Origin: Syntrophobacter fumaroxidans MPOB
Lineage (GTDB): Bacteria > Desulfobacterota > Syntrophobacteria > Syntrophobacterales > Syntrophobacteraceae
Assembly (NCBI RefSeq): GCF_000014965.1
Contig: NC_008554.1
Coordinates: 4,142,001-4,206,000, forward strand
Length of the DNA stretch: 64,000 nt
Direction: 5' to 3'
In this document: piece after piece, positions 9,767 through 19,056 of the stretch
Layout of the letters: each line of letters begins with the position of its first letter
Position numbering within the stretch: the first letter of the stretch is position 1
Notes under the pieces: generated by a model
What the model saw: the letters and a program-made list of their open reading frames with translations, nothing else
The model's database searches: none
What the model was told of the DNA's origin: nothing
Position numbers and translations under genes: made by a program

Positions 9767-9956
9767 AACAGGGGCCGTGTCGTCTACAAGGGCTTTAGCG
9801 GGTGAAGCCGGCGGAGGAACCAGGAAAGAACCCGGGGACCCTTTGGCGCGACAACCGCGTTTTCGACCCGCGGGCTGCAACGCTCCGCCTCCAACGAGTC
9901 AGGCGGGGCGCGGGGCGTCCTGGAGAGACAGCGAGAGCGGGTGGTTCAATCGCCCC

Positions 9957-10610
9957 TCAAAGGAGGGGCAGCAGCTCGAGCGGATTCCTGATGAGCGCCA
10001 TGGCGCCGGCGGACAGGAGCTCATCGGCCGTACGGAATCCCCAGAGCGCTCCCACCGCGAACATGCCGGCCGCCGTTGCAGTCCGCATGTCGGTTGCGGT
10101 GTCGCCCAGATAGAGGAACCTGCCGGGCGATATGCCGCTCAGTCCGGCGATTTCCAAAGCCGCGGCAGGGTCGGGCTTCCGCGGCACGGACATCCTCTCT
10201 CCAAACACGTGGTCGAACCGCCACCGGCCCAGCAGCTCTCCGACGACCTTCCTGGTGAAATCGTGGGGTTTGTTTGAGAGGACGGAAATCCTGACATTCA
10301 GTCCGGCAAGTGCATCGAGAAGCTCGGGGATCCCTTCGTAGAGGCGGGTCTTCGCGTTCCACCGGTTCGCGTATTCCTCGCGCATGCGATCAAAACACTC
10401 CGCCACGAGGGCCTCGTCGCTGCGGCGCTCTTCCGGAAGCGCTCTGCGGACCAGATTTTCCATCCCATTGCCCACAAAGTACTTGTATCGATCCAGGCTG
10501 TGGACCGGGAAGTTGTTCTGCCGCAATACCGTGTCCATCGAATCGGCGAGATCCTCGAGGCTGTCGAGGAGGGTCCCGTCCACATCGAAGATCACTGCCT
10601 GGTGCTTCAT
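9957..10610 (-). CDS. gph: HAD-family phosphoglycolate phosphatase-like hydrolase
   Basis: The 217-residue protein has all HAD motifs: the nucleophile DVDGT (residues 9-13), SNK (motif II, about 117-119), KPDP with the motif III Lys, and the acidic GDTATD (motif IV). The helical cap follows motif I, as in Gph, which clears 2-phosphoglycolate. The substrate could instead be another small phosphate ester. GAGGAATCG precedes the ATG at 10610. It faces the efflux operon across about 190 bp and shares orientation with the PilZ gene upstream. Confidence 0.85.
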   Translation of the reverse strand: MKHQAVIFDVDGTLLDSLEDLADSMDTVLRQNNFPVHSLDRYKYFVGNGMENLVRRALPEERRSDEALVAECFDRMREEYANRWNAKTRLYEGIPELLDALAGLNVRISVLSNKPHDFTRKVVGELLGRWRFDHVFGERMSVPRKPDPAAALEIAGLSGISPGRFLYLGDTATDMRTATAAGMFAVGALWGFRTADELLSAGAMALIRNPLELLPLL

Positions 10611-10676
10611 CGATTCCTCAAGGCATGGAACGTTACCGGGGAAAAAAGAATGTGCGACGAAACGGTCGAAAAACGT

Positions 10677-11078
10677 TCATGATTGCTGTGAAAGAGCAAT
10701 CGGTTCGATACCCTTCTTGAAATTGCGGATCACCGACTTCAACCGGTTGCCGCTCTCACCCGCAATCTCGGAAAAGGAGACCCCGACCCAGAAAACGCGG
10801 CATTCGGGGTCCAGATTGTACCAGGTGAACAACACCGGCAGCGTAAGGGGTGCATCGCCCGCGGGCAGCGTGAGCTCGTAGTCCACGGCATCCTCCCGGA
10901 TAAACAGATGTTGAGTGCCGATTTGCAGCCGTTCAAGCGCGATTCGTGCCCCTCCCAGGGACAGGTCGAGGATCTTCACGGGAACAGAGTCATCGGATTC
11001 AGGTGACTTGCAGCGCAGAAAAGCATCCAACTTCACCGGGTATCTCTTGTGTTTCCTACGGTCTCGAAAGGGCCACAT
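10677..11078 (-). CDS. PilZ-domain protein
   Basis: The 133-residue protein carries the c-di-GMP-binding signature: RRKHKRYPV near the N-terminus (the Arg-rich switch) and DLSLGGARI about 35 residues later (the D/N-x-S-x-x-G element). No other domain is present, so it is probably a soluble single-domain receptor. The ATG at 11078, giving MWPFRDRRKH, puts the Arg motif close to the N-terminus; longer starts give a Pro/Arg/Cys-rich leader without coding character. The partner is unknown. The 350 bp upstream (11079-11428) hold no gene I can support. Confidence 0.82.
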   Translation of the reverse strand: MWPFRDRRKHKRYPVKLDAFLRCKSPESDDSVPVKILDLSLGGARIALERLQIGTQHLFIREDAVDYELTLPAGDAPLTLPVLFTWYNLDPECRVFWVGVSFSEIAGESGNRLKSVIRNFKKGIEPIALSQQS

Positions 11079-11428
11079 GTTCGGTTTCTCCGTCCGAGTT
11101 CGTTCAGAACGGGTACACCCCCGGCACCGAAAGCCGGAATGGCCCGGTTCTTCGTGTGTACGAACCGGTCCGGTTGTTCGGGGAGACTGCGCTTGGGGCG
11201 CCAGTCTCGGGTCGCAATCCCCGCCCCGACCACTCAAGTTGTGTGGTCAGTCATCAAATCCGGGCGAACCTTGCGTCCGCCCACCCCAAAAGGAACGTAT
11301 TGAATAGATCGGCTTGCCCTGGTTCGTGGTTCCCCGCCTTCCGAGCGCCGAGCGGGCCTGGACGATTGGAAATCCGGACTCCGCATTCCCCACCGTGCTC
11401 GAAAGGCGCATGATCGCTTGCGCACCGG

Positions 11429-12310
11429 CTAATAAAAAGAACTTTTCCTGGTTCGGTTGTTGTTGGCCTTGGCGCGCCCCCGGCTGCTGTCTCTCAGCAC
11501 CCGGTAAATATCGGCCTTGTCCAGAGCCGACGCATAAGTGATCGGCGCCAGGTTGTTCAAATCCCTCGTCTCGGTATCGGCGCCCGCAGCCACCAGCAGC
11601 TTGACGACCTCCAGATTGCCATGAACCGTGGCAACGGTAAGGGCGGTTCGGCCAAACTGATCCTGGATCTCGAGGTTCGCTCCCTGGCTCATCAGCGAGC
11701 GCGCCACTTCGGGATGGCCGTACTTGGCGGCATAGATCAGGGCCGTCTGGCCTTCCGCATCCTGGAGATTCACCATTGCATTCTGCGAAGCCAGGTACAT
11801 CACGATGTCCAGGTTGCCGCTCATGGCCGCACCCATCAGAGCCGTCGAGCCTTTCTTCCGCAAGGTCGGTCCCTCGTCGGTGCTCTTGAGGTTCACATCG
11901 GCGCCGGCAGCGACCAGCATTTCCGCGATGTCGCGACGCCCCGCCCAGGACGCCTGCATCAGTGCCGTGGCTCCGTAGGCGTCGTGCAGGTTGACTTCAG
12001 CCCCCAGGCTGAGCAGGTCGGCGACAATGTCGGAATACCCTTGGACGGATGCCAGCATGAGCGGCGTCATTCCTTCCCGGTCCCTCGCATTGATATTGGC
12101 GCCTTGGGAAACGATCTTCCGAATCTTGTGCGATTTCCCTTTGACTGCCGCATCGAGGAGATCTACATTCGCCCGTTCGGTTCTGGCGGCAGCCTCTCGC
12201 TTTTTCTGGTCGGTGGGATCCACCTTCTGTTGGCAAATCGCCGAGGACGAGAAAAGGAAAACCAACAAACACACCGCCGCTCCGTAAAATATGCCTTTCC
12301 CCTGTTTCAT
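11429..12310 (-). CDS. Secreted ankyrin-repeat protein
   Basis: The 293-residue protein starts with a signal peptide (MKQGKGIFYG followed by a hydrophobic core and SSSAIC), so it should be exported. Residues about 45-270 form seven ankyrin repeats with typical GxTPLMLAS/GADVN spacing, for example GMTPLMLASVQG and GRTALTVATVHG. The C-terminal tail is basic (RGRAKANNNRTRK). Ankyrin repeats bind proteins; the partner is unknown. A second exported ankyrin protein lies at 59.6 kb. Confidence 0.88.
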   Translation of the reverse strand: MKQGKGIFYGAAVCLLVFLFSSSAICQQKVDPTDQKKREAAARTERANVDLLDAAVKGKSHKIRKIVSQGANINARDREGMTPLMLASVQGYSDIVADLLSLGAEVNLHDAYGATALMQASWAGRRDIAEMLVAAGADVNLKSTDEGPTLRKKGSTALMGAAMSGNLDIVMYLASQNAMVNLQDAEGQTALIYAAKYGHPEVARSLMSQGANLEIQDQFGRTALTVATVHGNLEVVKLLVAAGADTETRDLNNLAPITYASALDKADIYRVLRDSSRGRAKANNNRTRKSSFY

Positions 12311-12490
12311 CGTCTATCTCCTGTTGATGCGTTTTATCGTGATCCCCACAGTTGTCTATTCCGGAAAAAAGCGATCTCGGAGTCTCGCATATCAAGAACG
12401 ATCGATGAGTTCATTTTCCTGATATACGTTCATGCAAGCATGCAACCGCACTCCAACCACAATATTTAAGCTTAATCCCATTTTGCATCT

Positions 12491-12850
12491 CTATTGACAA
12501 GCAGTTTTTCCCTGTCCGCCCCGGCTGCAAATCCAGGCAGACCCTCGCCCGCCTTCCTCCCGCCGGGCGTCCCGCGCCGGTTTTGAGCCGGTACACGTTC
12601 CCGGAATGGTAACGGTTGCCTCGAACATCTTCCCGCTGAGCTGTGGGATGCGGAGCTGACCGGAAACCTGGATCGCCTCGGCCCCTCGCTTCCCGGGCCG
12701 AAGAACAAGGAGCCGTTTCTCCAGGTTTCGCCCGCCGGTGTCGCCGTCACCCGCATGGATGATCCGTTGACCGCCGCAAAGCGCCCGCAGAACCTCGGTC
12801 TCCGCAGAGCCGCAAGGTTCGGCGAGCATTCCCATGCGGATATCGTCCAT
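12491..12850 (-). CDS. Hypothetical protein, weakly supported
   Basis: A 119-codon frame in the otherwise empty gap between the ankyrin and PfkB genes. Codon use in the first 85 codons resembles neighbouring genes, and the middle (LLVLRPGKRG to FEATVTIPG) reads like protein, but the last 30 residues are Arg/Gly-rich. There is no clear ribosome-binding site and no recognised domain. It may be a decayed gene or a chance frame. The rest of 12311-12994 shows nothing else I can name. Confidence 0.25.
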   Translation of the reverse strand: MDDIRMGMLAEPCGSAETEVLRALCGGQRIIHAGDGDTGGRNLEKRLLVLRPGKRGAEAIQVSGQLRIPQLSGKMFEATVTIPGTCTGSKPARDARREEGGRGSAWICSRGGQGKTACQ

Positions 12851-12994
12851 CCGTCGCCGCCCCGAAAAGGCCTCTGCCTGCCTCTTCCCTCATATTCCGG
12901 CTACTCCGATTCCGAGCAGAAAGTCGCTCCCCATTGCACTTGAATCAATCGGCATATCCGTTCGATACCATAAATATAACGAGAAGAAGAAACA

Positions 12995-13891
12995 TTATTC
13001 GAAAACAGGTCCCACGGACGAAAGAAAATCATGGACTTCACCCCGCCAGGGGATCCCCGTCCTCGCGCCGACCTTCCCGCATGTCAGGGCCGCCGCCGCG
13101 CTCGCATAGCGCAGTAGCGCGGGAAATTCCAGGGACTGCGCGATGCCCAGGGCGAAGGTGCCGTGGAAGACGTCCCCCGCCCCGGTGGTGTCGCGCACGG
13201 GTACTGAGAAGGCGGGCAGCGCGCCCGATGCTTCCCCCTTCTTCCAGACAAGTCCGTTCCCGCCCAGAGTGATCACCGCGCAGGGTGCAAGCCGGCCAAG
13301 TACGTCGAGAGCGAGTTGCGGATCATCCCGGCCGGTGAACCGGCGGGCGAATTTCTCGGAAGCCACCAGGTAATCGACCAGGGGGGCCAATTCCCGGGTT
13401 CCATCGTGAAGCGAGCCGGCGTCGAGGACCGTGGGAATTCCGGCGGCCCGCGCGGACCGCGCCAGGGAAGAAGAGATAATCGGTTCATGACCGTCGAAGA
13501 GAATGACGCCCGGGCGGCAGAGCGAAAGATCGAGGGTGAAGGCTGAGAGGGAAGGGGTGGCGGCTCTGTGGTTCACAACCGTGCGGGTGCCGTCGGGCTT
13601 GACGAGAATGACGGAAAGCGGTGTCGGATGAACCCCGCGAACAATGAAGTCCGTGAGAACCCCTTCCGCTTCCAGTTCGCTGAAATGCAGGCATCCGTAT
13701 GCGTCGGCCCCGAGATAAGCCGCGAGGGCGCCGGAGCCTCCAAGCCTGGCCACGGTCACGGCCGCGTTTGCGGCAGGCCCGCCGCCGCAGGCCCACATGC
13801 CGGCGGCGAGGCACTTCTCATCCTCTCCGGGATGATGATCCACCAGCATGATCAGATCGTATGACGCATGTCCGACACAAAGAACATCCAT
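12995..13891 (-). CDS. PfkB-family carbohydrate kinase
   Basis: The 298-residue kinase has the ribokinase fold. The N-terminal signature GGGPAANAAVTVARLGG (about residues 35-51) contacts the sugar and the C-terminal DTTGAGDVFHG (about 240-250) holds the anion hole and the catalytic Asp. It phosphorylates a sugar or nucleoside with ATP; the substrate cannot be read from sequence. ATG 13891 gives MDVLCVGHASYD, the usual PfkB beginning; the longer frame adds a Cys/Arg-rich leader and was rejected. It is monocistronic here. Confidence 0.88.
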   Translation of the reverse strand: MDVLCVGHASYDLIMLVDHHPGEDEKCLAAGMWACGGGPAANAAVTVARLGGSGALAAYLGADAYGCLHFSELEAEGVLTDFIVRGVHPTPLSVILVKPDGTRTVVNHRAATPSLSAFTLDLSLCRPGVILFDGHEPIISSSLARSARAAGIPTVLDAGSLHDGTRELAPLVDYLVASEKFARRFTGRDDPQLALDVLGRLAPCAVITLGGNGLVWKKGEASGALPAFSVPVRDTTGAGDVFHGTFALGIAQSLEFPALLRYASAAAALTCGKVGARTGIPWRGEVHDFLSSVGPVFE

Positions 13892-14603
13892 CGTCGGATC
13901 GCCCCCGTGCAAAATCGTAACGCGCGCCGTTCCCGCCGATGCTCGCGCCCTGACGGGACACTTTCGCTCCTGCATCCGGTTCGGCCACAAGCATACCTGA
14001 CCTTGCGTCCCCGCACTACACAAAATCCCGCGTGCATGAAAACCCTTGGGATCGCCCTCCGCTCGCAGTGAATCGTGTTTCTCCCGCCCAGTGAACGGAA
14101 TGGCTCAATACGGAGGCACCTCCCTTCGATGAAAACAAAACTGGAATCGCGGCCCTTGATGCTTACATTAGGCTCATGCGCGCCGCCGGTTCACTGATGG
14201 GCCATGTGAATTCTCACATCGCGGATGGGACGATCCGCCGGTTTGGGGATGCCCGGGGCGCTTTTTCGTCAGGGCCCGTTGTCATGGGGTGAGGGCGGCG
14301 ACAGCCATCCTCGATGGCGCCGACAAACTCATTCCGGTGATCGGCCGCTTCGACTGAAGCGGATTGATGAGGCAGGGCGGGCATGAGAGGACAATCGATG
14401 GGTCCCGGTTCATCTCACGGAGGAAGGCGTTCGCCCGGCAGCGCGGATCTCGCTGAAGGTCCCGGTGATCGCGCCGGGAATGAACGCTCTTTGGTGTACG
14501 CAACAGCAGGAAGGCGGACGTTTGTGCGAGCAACCGGGGTCCGCCCGCCGCGCGGGCTGCCGGCCCACTTCCCCGGGTGCTTTACGGAAGGGAGGAATAT
14601 GGA
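13892..14603. other. 712-bp intergenic region with a CRP-like palindrome
   Basis: No gene is supported here. The palindrome ATGTGAATTCTCACAT lies at 14204-14219; its TGTGA/TCACA half-sites match those of CRP/FNR-family sites, but the spacer is 4 instead of 6. A small hairpin, GCGGAT-N6-ATCCGC, follows at about 14222-14239. It may be the control region of wrbA to the right. Confidence 0.4.
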
Positions 14604-15218
14604 ATGAAGGTGTTGATCGTGTTCTATTCGATGTACGGCCATATCTATCGAATGGCGGAAGCCGTCGCGGAGGGGGTTCGCTCGGTTGATGGGGCGGAGG
14701 CGGTGTTGCGCCGCGTCCCGGAGACACTGTCGGCGGAAATCCTGGCGAGTATGGGGGCAACCGAGGCGCAGAAACAATTTGCGCACATTCCCGTGTGCAC
14801 GGTCGACGAGCTCGGCGCCGCGGATGCGGTCATTTTCGGGACGCCGACCCGTTTCGGAAACATGGCCGGGCAGATGCGCCAGTTCCTGGACGCCACCGGC
14901 CGGCTTTGGGTGAGCGGGGCGTTGGTCGGGAAGGCGGGAAGCGTCTTCACAAGCTCCAACACTCAGCACGGAGGCCAGGAATCGACGATCCTGTCTTTTC
15001 ACATCAATCTGCTCCACCAGGGCATGGTCATCGTCGGATTGCCGTATTCATTCCAGGGGCAGTCGACGATGGACGAGATCACGGGCGGATCACCCTATGG
15101 CGCGTCGACGATCGCCGGTCCGACGGGAGCCCGGACCCCCAGCGACAACGAACTGGCGGGGGCAAGGTATCAAGGCAGGCATGTCGCGGAAATAGCTCGC
15201 AAGCTGACGCGAAACTAG
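14604..15218 (+). CDS. wrbA: NAD(P)H:quinone oxidoreductase WrbA (type IV)
   Basis: The 204-residue flavodoxin-like enzyme reduces quinones by two electrons with NAD(P)H and FMN. Visible features are the FMN phosphate loop [11 protein letters not shown] (residues 8-18), [16 protein letters not shown] (about 75-90) and [12 protein letters not shown] (about 113-124), followed by the WrbA hallmark [12 protein letters not shown] near the C-terminus. Length matches the family. AAGGGAGGAATATGGA precedes ATG 14604. It is likely a single-gene unit for oxidative or quinone stress. Confidence 0.95.
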   Translation: MKVLIVFYSMYGHIYRMAEAVAEGVRSVDGAEAVLRRVPETLSAEILASMGATEAQKQFAHIPVCTVDELGAADAVIFGTPTRFGNMAGQMRQFLDATGRLWVSGALVGKAGSVFTSSNTQHGGQESTILSFHINLLHQGMVIVGLPYSFQGQSTMDEITGGSPYGASTIAGPTGARTPSDNELAGARYQGRHVAEIARKLTRN

Positions 15219-15422
15219 CTCGATGCGGCTTTCCATATAGCCGCCATTGGCGGGGGGCCGGCGGGAGACCACCCCGCCGAAACCACGGACGGGATTCCGG
15301 AAGCTGCGCCGGAGTCCGGGGGTTCTTCCGGATTTCGGCCGCCGCCCGCAGAACGCTCGCTGTACCGCGGTGGGGCTCCATCATGCGCCGAAGCGGTAAC
15401 CCGGGGCGTCGAGGCGCATCAG

Positions 15423-15845
15423 TCAGCCGTTGCGGCGTCGAAAGACCTGGTAGCAAAGCGAAATGCCCAGGATCAAAAAGAGGCTGTCCCGGATGACGTA
15501 CCAGGTCGTTTGCGGGTTGTCCGCCGGGCTGGTGGTAAAACATCCGCAGTGGACGTTCAAACCCCTGGCCAGATTGAAAACCAGGGTTCCAAAGAAGGTC
15601 AGAAACAGGAGAACGGACAGAAGCGCAACTCCGGGCAGCCATATCCCCGCCAGCAGCAGGACCCCCATCACCAGCTCGATCCAGGGAAGAACGATCGCGA
15701 TCGGATTGATCATGCCGTTCGGGAGCACTTGGTAATTGTACACGATCTGGGCAAAGGCCCCCGGATGGATGATCTTGTCGATGCTGGCGGCGATGAAAAT
15801 CGTCCCTGTCGCCAAGCGCAGGCATAGCAGCAAAGGTCTTTTCAA
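15423..15845 (-). CDS. MauE/DoxX-family redox-associated membrane protein
   Basis: The 140-residue protein has four transmembrane helices and the motif NVHCGCF between TM3 and TM4, the conserved Cys pair of MauE-like proteins that help deliver reducing equivalents or form disulfides. The start is taken as TTG 15845, which gives LKRPLLLC and follows ACGGAGG at 7 bp; no ATG sits at a plausible position. It is the last gene of an arsR-thioredoxin-mauE operon, 178 bp after the thioredoxin-like gene, so a redox relay between the two products is plausible. Confidence 0.75.
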   Translation of the reverse strand: MKRPLLLCLRLATGTIFIAASIDKIIHPGAFAQIVYNYQVLPNGMINPIAIVLPWIELVMGVLLLAGIWLPGVALLSVLLFLTFFGTLVFNLARGLNVHCGCFTTSPADNPQTTWYVIRDSLFLILGISLCYQVFRRRNG

Positions 15846-16023
15846 ACCAGGGCCTCCGTTTCTTGTGCTCCAATGCCGGCGGGGCGTCCCGGCTCTCGCG
15901 GCGTGAACTGCCTCCTCCCCCGGCGGGATGTCCCGCAAAGGATTCCCCGACCGCGTTCCGCCGTTTGCGTCGCAGCTCCGGCCGGCCGTAGCCCGGTTCA
16001 CGGGCCTTCAGGCCGGCACCCCT

Positions 16024-16542
16024 TCATTCCGTTCGCGCCGCGGCCTCGGCGACGGCCCGGGCGATGAACTTCTCGATCTGGCTCTTGGGCGGCACGGTGC
16101 CGACCGAATAGGCCTTGCCGTCGATCACGAGTGCCGGGACGCCCATCAGCCCGTAACCCGCGATTTCCTTATAGTCGGTCACATGTTCCACACTGCCCGG
16201 CAGCCGGTTTTCGCTCAAAACTTCCATGACCAGCTGCGTCAGCTTGTCGCATTGGTTGCAGCCCGCTCCCAGGACTTTGATATCCAGCCCTTCGCGCGGC
16301 GCTTCCGTGTAAGGCTGCCCCGTGAATTTGCGAAATTCCCGGATGAAAGCCCGACCGTATTCCTCCCTGGCGGAGGCGGGGATGTAGTTCTGCCGGCCGA
16401 GATGATTCATCATGTATTCGATGATTTCTTTCTCGTCCCTGCCCGCGTGGCTCTCGGCCATTTCCTCCAGGAGGCTTCGCAGTCCAACGAGACTGATGGA
16501 CTGTCTGCCCACGGTGATCCGGGTGATGTCCTTTTCAGCCAT
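16024..16542 (-). CDS. Thioredoxin-fold protein with CxxC (TM0996/MTH895-like)
   Basis: The 172-residue protein has an N-terminal helical extension of about 85 residues and a C-terminal small thioredoxin/glutaredoxin-like domain. The active site is LGAGCNQCDKL (about residues 92-102) and the cis-Pro element is GVPALVIDG (about 133-141). Proteins of this type often sit beside ArsR regulators and redox-active permeases, as here. It lies 18 bp after arsR in the same direction. The substrate is unknown. Confidence 0.8.
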   Translation of the reverse strand: MAEKDITRITVGRQSISLVGLRSLLEEMAESHAGRDEKEIIEYMMNHLGRQNYIPASAREEYGRAFIREFRKFTGQPYTEAPREGLDIKVLGAGCNQCDKLTQLVMEVLSENRLPGSVEHVTDYKEIAGYGLMGVPALVIDGKAYSVGTVPPKSQIEKFIARAVAEAAARTE

Positions 16543-16560
16543 TGCATCCCTCCCAATACT

Positions 16561-16914
16561 TCAGGATTTCCGGCAGATGTCTTCCCGCCTGATATGGGGC
16601 AACCGTTCCAGGAGCCCGCGCACCTCGGGATCGTCGCCCAGCCAATCCCCGAGATTTTCGAGCAGGGCGGCGGCGTATGGGTTTTCACGAGTTTCGTTCA
16701 GGTGATAGTTTACCCAGAGTCCCTGCTTTCGACAGGTCACGAGGCCGGCGTCCTCGAGCGTTTTGAGATGCTTGGAGACGGTCGGCTGCGCCAGTTTCAG
16801 AGCGGACTGAATCTCGCAAACACACATGCTCTTGTGTTCGAGCATTTTCAGGATTTTCACCCGGCCGGGATCCGACAAGGCTTTCATGACCCGGATGAAC
16901 GCTCTCATATCCAC
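16561..16914 (-). CDS. ArsR/SmtB-family metalloregulator
   Basis: The 117-residue winged-helix repressor has the segment CVCEIQSALKLAQPTVSKHL, where CVC at about residues 31-33 matches the alpha-3 As(III)-binding Cys pair of ArsR, and the recognition helix QPTVSKHLKTL. Binding of a thiophilic metalloid should release the repressor from DNA. It is the first gene of the leftward operon and probably controls itself through the inverted repeat just upstream (16924-16948). Confidence 0.88.
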   Translation of the reverse strand: MDMRAFIRVMKALSDPGRVKILKMLEHKSMCVCEIQSALKLAQPTVSKHLKTLEDAGLVTCRKQGLWVNYHLNETRENPYAAALLENLGDWLGDDPEVRGLLERLPHIRREDICRKS

Positions 16915-16923
16915 CCCCCCCGC

Positions 16924-16948
16924 TATATATTCTTAGAAAGAAATATAC
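16924..16948. promoter_or_regulatory. Predicted ArsR operator between divergent genes
   Basis: An AT-rich imperfect inverted repeat, TATATTCTT-AGA-AAGAAATATA, sits 10 bp before the arsR start in an otherwise GC-rich gap. The TTCTT/AAGAA half-sites resemble ArsR-family operators and the repeat overlaps TATA-like -10 sequences. It may also affect the divergent ferredoxin-nitroreductase gene 250 bp away. Confidence 0.6.
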
Positions 16949-17199
16949 TGGGATGCCTCCCCTCGGGTCAAGTCCCTAACGCGCGGCCCGCAATTCTCCG
17001 TGCATCCGCGGCTTTTCCGTCGCCCGTCGCGGGGCCGATCTTTCTCCAGAATCGGAGACTCTTGATCGTCGCGTGATTTTCCATTACTAATACGCGTGCC
17101 GGGACAAAGGTCGCCGATGTGGACCGTCTTGTGAACCGGGTTGGACCGGGCTGGGCCGCGCTGTGCCCATGGCAGCGGATTGCAGGAAAGGACTCAGGA

Positions 17200-18054
17200 A
17201 TGGCATTGATTCGCGTCGACAGGGATAAGTGTGACAAGGACGGGGCCTGCGTGGAAGTGTGCCCTCTCGGCATTCTCGCCCTGGATGAGGAAAAGGGGCC
17301 GGTGACTCGGCCGGGTTCCGCCATGCTGTGTATCGGGTGCGGCCACTGCGTGGCGGTTTGCCCTCACGGAGCGCTCGACAACGTGAAAAATCCGCTGCAA
17401 AGCCAGGTGCCTTACGAGCGGGCCGAGCTGCCCGACGCCCGCGCGGCATTCACGTTTCTGAGAGCGCGCCGTTCGGTGCGGCGCTATCTCGATCGGCCCG
17501 TGCCGCGCGAAACGACGCGGCAACTCCTTGAAATCGCCCGATTCGCTCCTTCGGGCCACAACAGCCAGGGCCTCTCGTACCTTGCAGTCGAAGGGCGCGA
17601 GGCGATCGGTGAAATGACCGTGCTGGTGACCGAGTGGATGCGCCGGCTGATCCGTGAGAAACACCCGATTGCCCGGAGTTTTCACATGGAGGCGATCGTC
17701 AAGTTCTGCGAAAGCGGGGACGATCGCATTCTGAGGAATGCGCCCCTTGTGATCGTCGCCATGGCGCCGAAAACGGTGGAGCAGATAGCGCAGATTTCGA
17801 CCTGCCTGGCCCTCGAATATGTCGAGCTCTACGCTCCGGCCCTGGGCCTGGGGACATGCTGGGCCGGCTATGCCCAGGCCTGCGCGCGCGAATATGCACC
17901 GCTCCTGAAGTACCTGAAACTCCCGGCGGACCGGGCCGTCACCGGCATGTTGATGGCGGGGTTCCCGAAATACCATTACCATCGGCTGCCGGAACGCAAC
18001 CCGCTGGATCTCGTGTGGTTCGACGAGATGGGATCGGCGCCATCCGGGCCATGA
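17200..18054 (+). CDS. Ferredoxin-nitroreductase fusion protein
   Basis: The 284-residue protein has an N-terminal 2[4Fe-4S]-type ferredoxin domain (KCDKDGACVEVCP at about 9-21 and CIGCGHCVAVCP at about 44-55) and a nitroreductase FMN domain from about residue 85 (RRSVRRYLDRPVP, APSGHNSQ) to the end. Such fusions pass electrons from reduced ferredoxin to FMN for reduction of nitro compounds or other acceptors. The first Cys motif is the K-D-G-x-C variant often seen in this family. AGGAAAGG precedes ATG 17200. Confidence 0.88.
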   Translation: MALIRVDRDKCDKDGACVEVCPLGILALDEEKGPVTRPGSAMLCIGCGHCVAVCPHGALDNVKNPLQSQVPYERAELPDARAAFTFLRARRSVRRYLDRPVPRETTRQLLEIARFAPSGHNSQGLSYLAVEGREAIGEMTVLVTEWMRRLIREKHPIARSFHMEAIVKFCESGDDRILRNAPLVIVAMAPKTVEQIAQISTCLALEYVELYAPALGLGTCWAGYAQACAREYAPLLKYLKLPADRAVTGMLMAGFPKYHYHRLPERNPLDLVWFDEMGSAPSGP

Positions 18055-18079
18055 ACCGTTCTCCCGTCCGGCCCCGTGG

Positions 18080-18841
18080 CTACTGCGCTCCCATGGCGAC
18101 CACCCGGACCCCCGAGGTTTCCAGCGCCTCGCGAATGCTCGCGGCCAGAAGACAGGCTCCGGGATTGTCGCCGTGGACACACAAAGTGTCCGCCCGGAGC
18201 GCCAGGTCGCGACCGTCGATGCTGGTCATCATCCCGGTCCGGACGAGTTTCAGGACGCGCTCCTTCACCTGTTCCGGATCGTGGATCACGGCACCCGGCA
18301 TGGAACGCGGGGCCAGTTGACCGGTGGTCAGGTAGGCCCGGTCCGGAAAGACCTCCGCGGCAACCCGCAACCCCGCATCCGCCGCCATTTGCGCACACAG
18401 GGATCCGGCCAGGGTCACCAGGATCAGGCCGGGATCATAGGCCTTCACCGCTTCGATCACTTCCTTTGCCGTCCGCTCGTCCCTGGCCGCCAGGTTGTAC
18501 ATCGCCCCGTGGGGTTTGACGTGCTGGAGCTTCACCCCGGCGGCCCCGGCGAACGCAGCCAGTGCTCCGATCTGGTACAAAATGTAGTTCCTGACCTCGC
18601 CGGGAAAGGTCTCCAGGTTGCGCCGACCGTATCCGAGGAGGTCCGGGTAGCCGGGGTGAGCGCCCACGGCGACGCCGTGCCTTGCGGCAAGCTCCAGGGT
18701 CCGGGCCATGATCATCGGGTCGCCTGCGTGCCAGCCGCATGCGACGTTGGCCGAAGTGATGCAGGGCATGACCTTCTCGTCTTCCCCGATCCTGTAGGAA
18801 CCGAAACTCTCGCCCATGTCACAATTGATGTCGGTCCGCAT
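18080..18841 (-). CDS. pxpA: 5-oxoprolinase subunit A (LamB/YcsF family)
   Basis: The 253-residue subunit of ATP-dependent 5-oxoprolinase starts DINCDMGESFGSY and contains ANVACGWHAGDP and VGAHPGYPDL, the metal-binding motifs of the LamB/YcsF family, plus HVKPHGAMYN near residue 108. With PxpB and PxpC it opens 5-oxoproline to glutamate. Here it is the last gene of the importer operon, separated by 215 bp from the DUF1445 gene. Confidence 0.92.
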   Translation of the reverse strand: MRTDINCDMGESFGSYRIGEDEKVMPCITSANVACGWHAGDPMIMARTLELAARHGVAVGAHPGYPDLLGYGRRNLETFPGEVRNYILYQIGALAAFAGAAGVKLQHVKPHGAMYNLAARDERTAKEVIEAVKAYDPGLILVTLAGSLCAQMAADAGLRVAAEVFPDRAYLTTGQLAPRSMPGAVIHDPEQVKERVLKLVRTGMMTSIDGRDLALRADTLCVHGDNPGACLLAASIREALETSGVRVVAMGAQ

Positions 18842-19056
18842 CGTCGACTCGCATCCTTTCCGGTCTGGAATGGTAAGGGTTCGGGACGGCCGGCGCGTAA
18901 CCGGCGCGCCGAACCGGAGATCATTCGTGGAACTTACCGGCTGCCCGTCATTTCACCGATGGCGCAAGCCCCGGGCATTCGCATCCGGTCGGGCACGACA
19001 GGGTGCAGGCGATCCCCGGTTTTCGCGCGCCGGGGCGCGGTAGCCGCCGCTTCGGG

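Noticed and set aside
9767-9956. Possible c-di-AMP riboswitch after the cyclase gene
   Set aside because: It lies downstream of the cyclase on its strand, and the conserved ydaO/yuaA core could not be matched.
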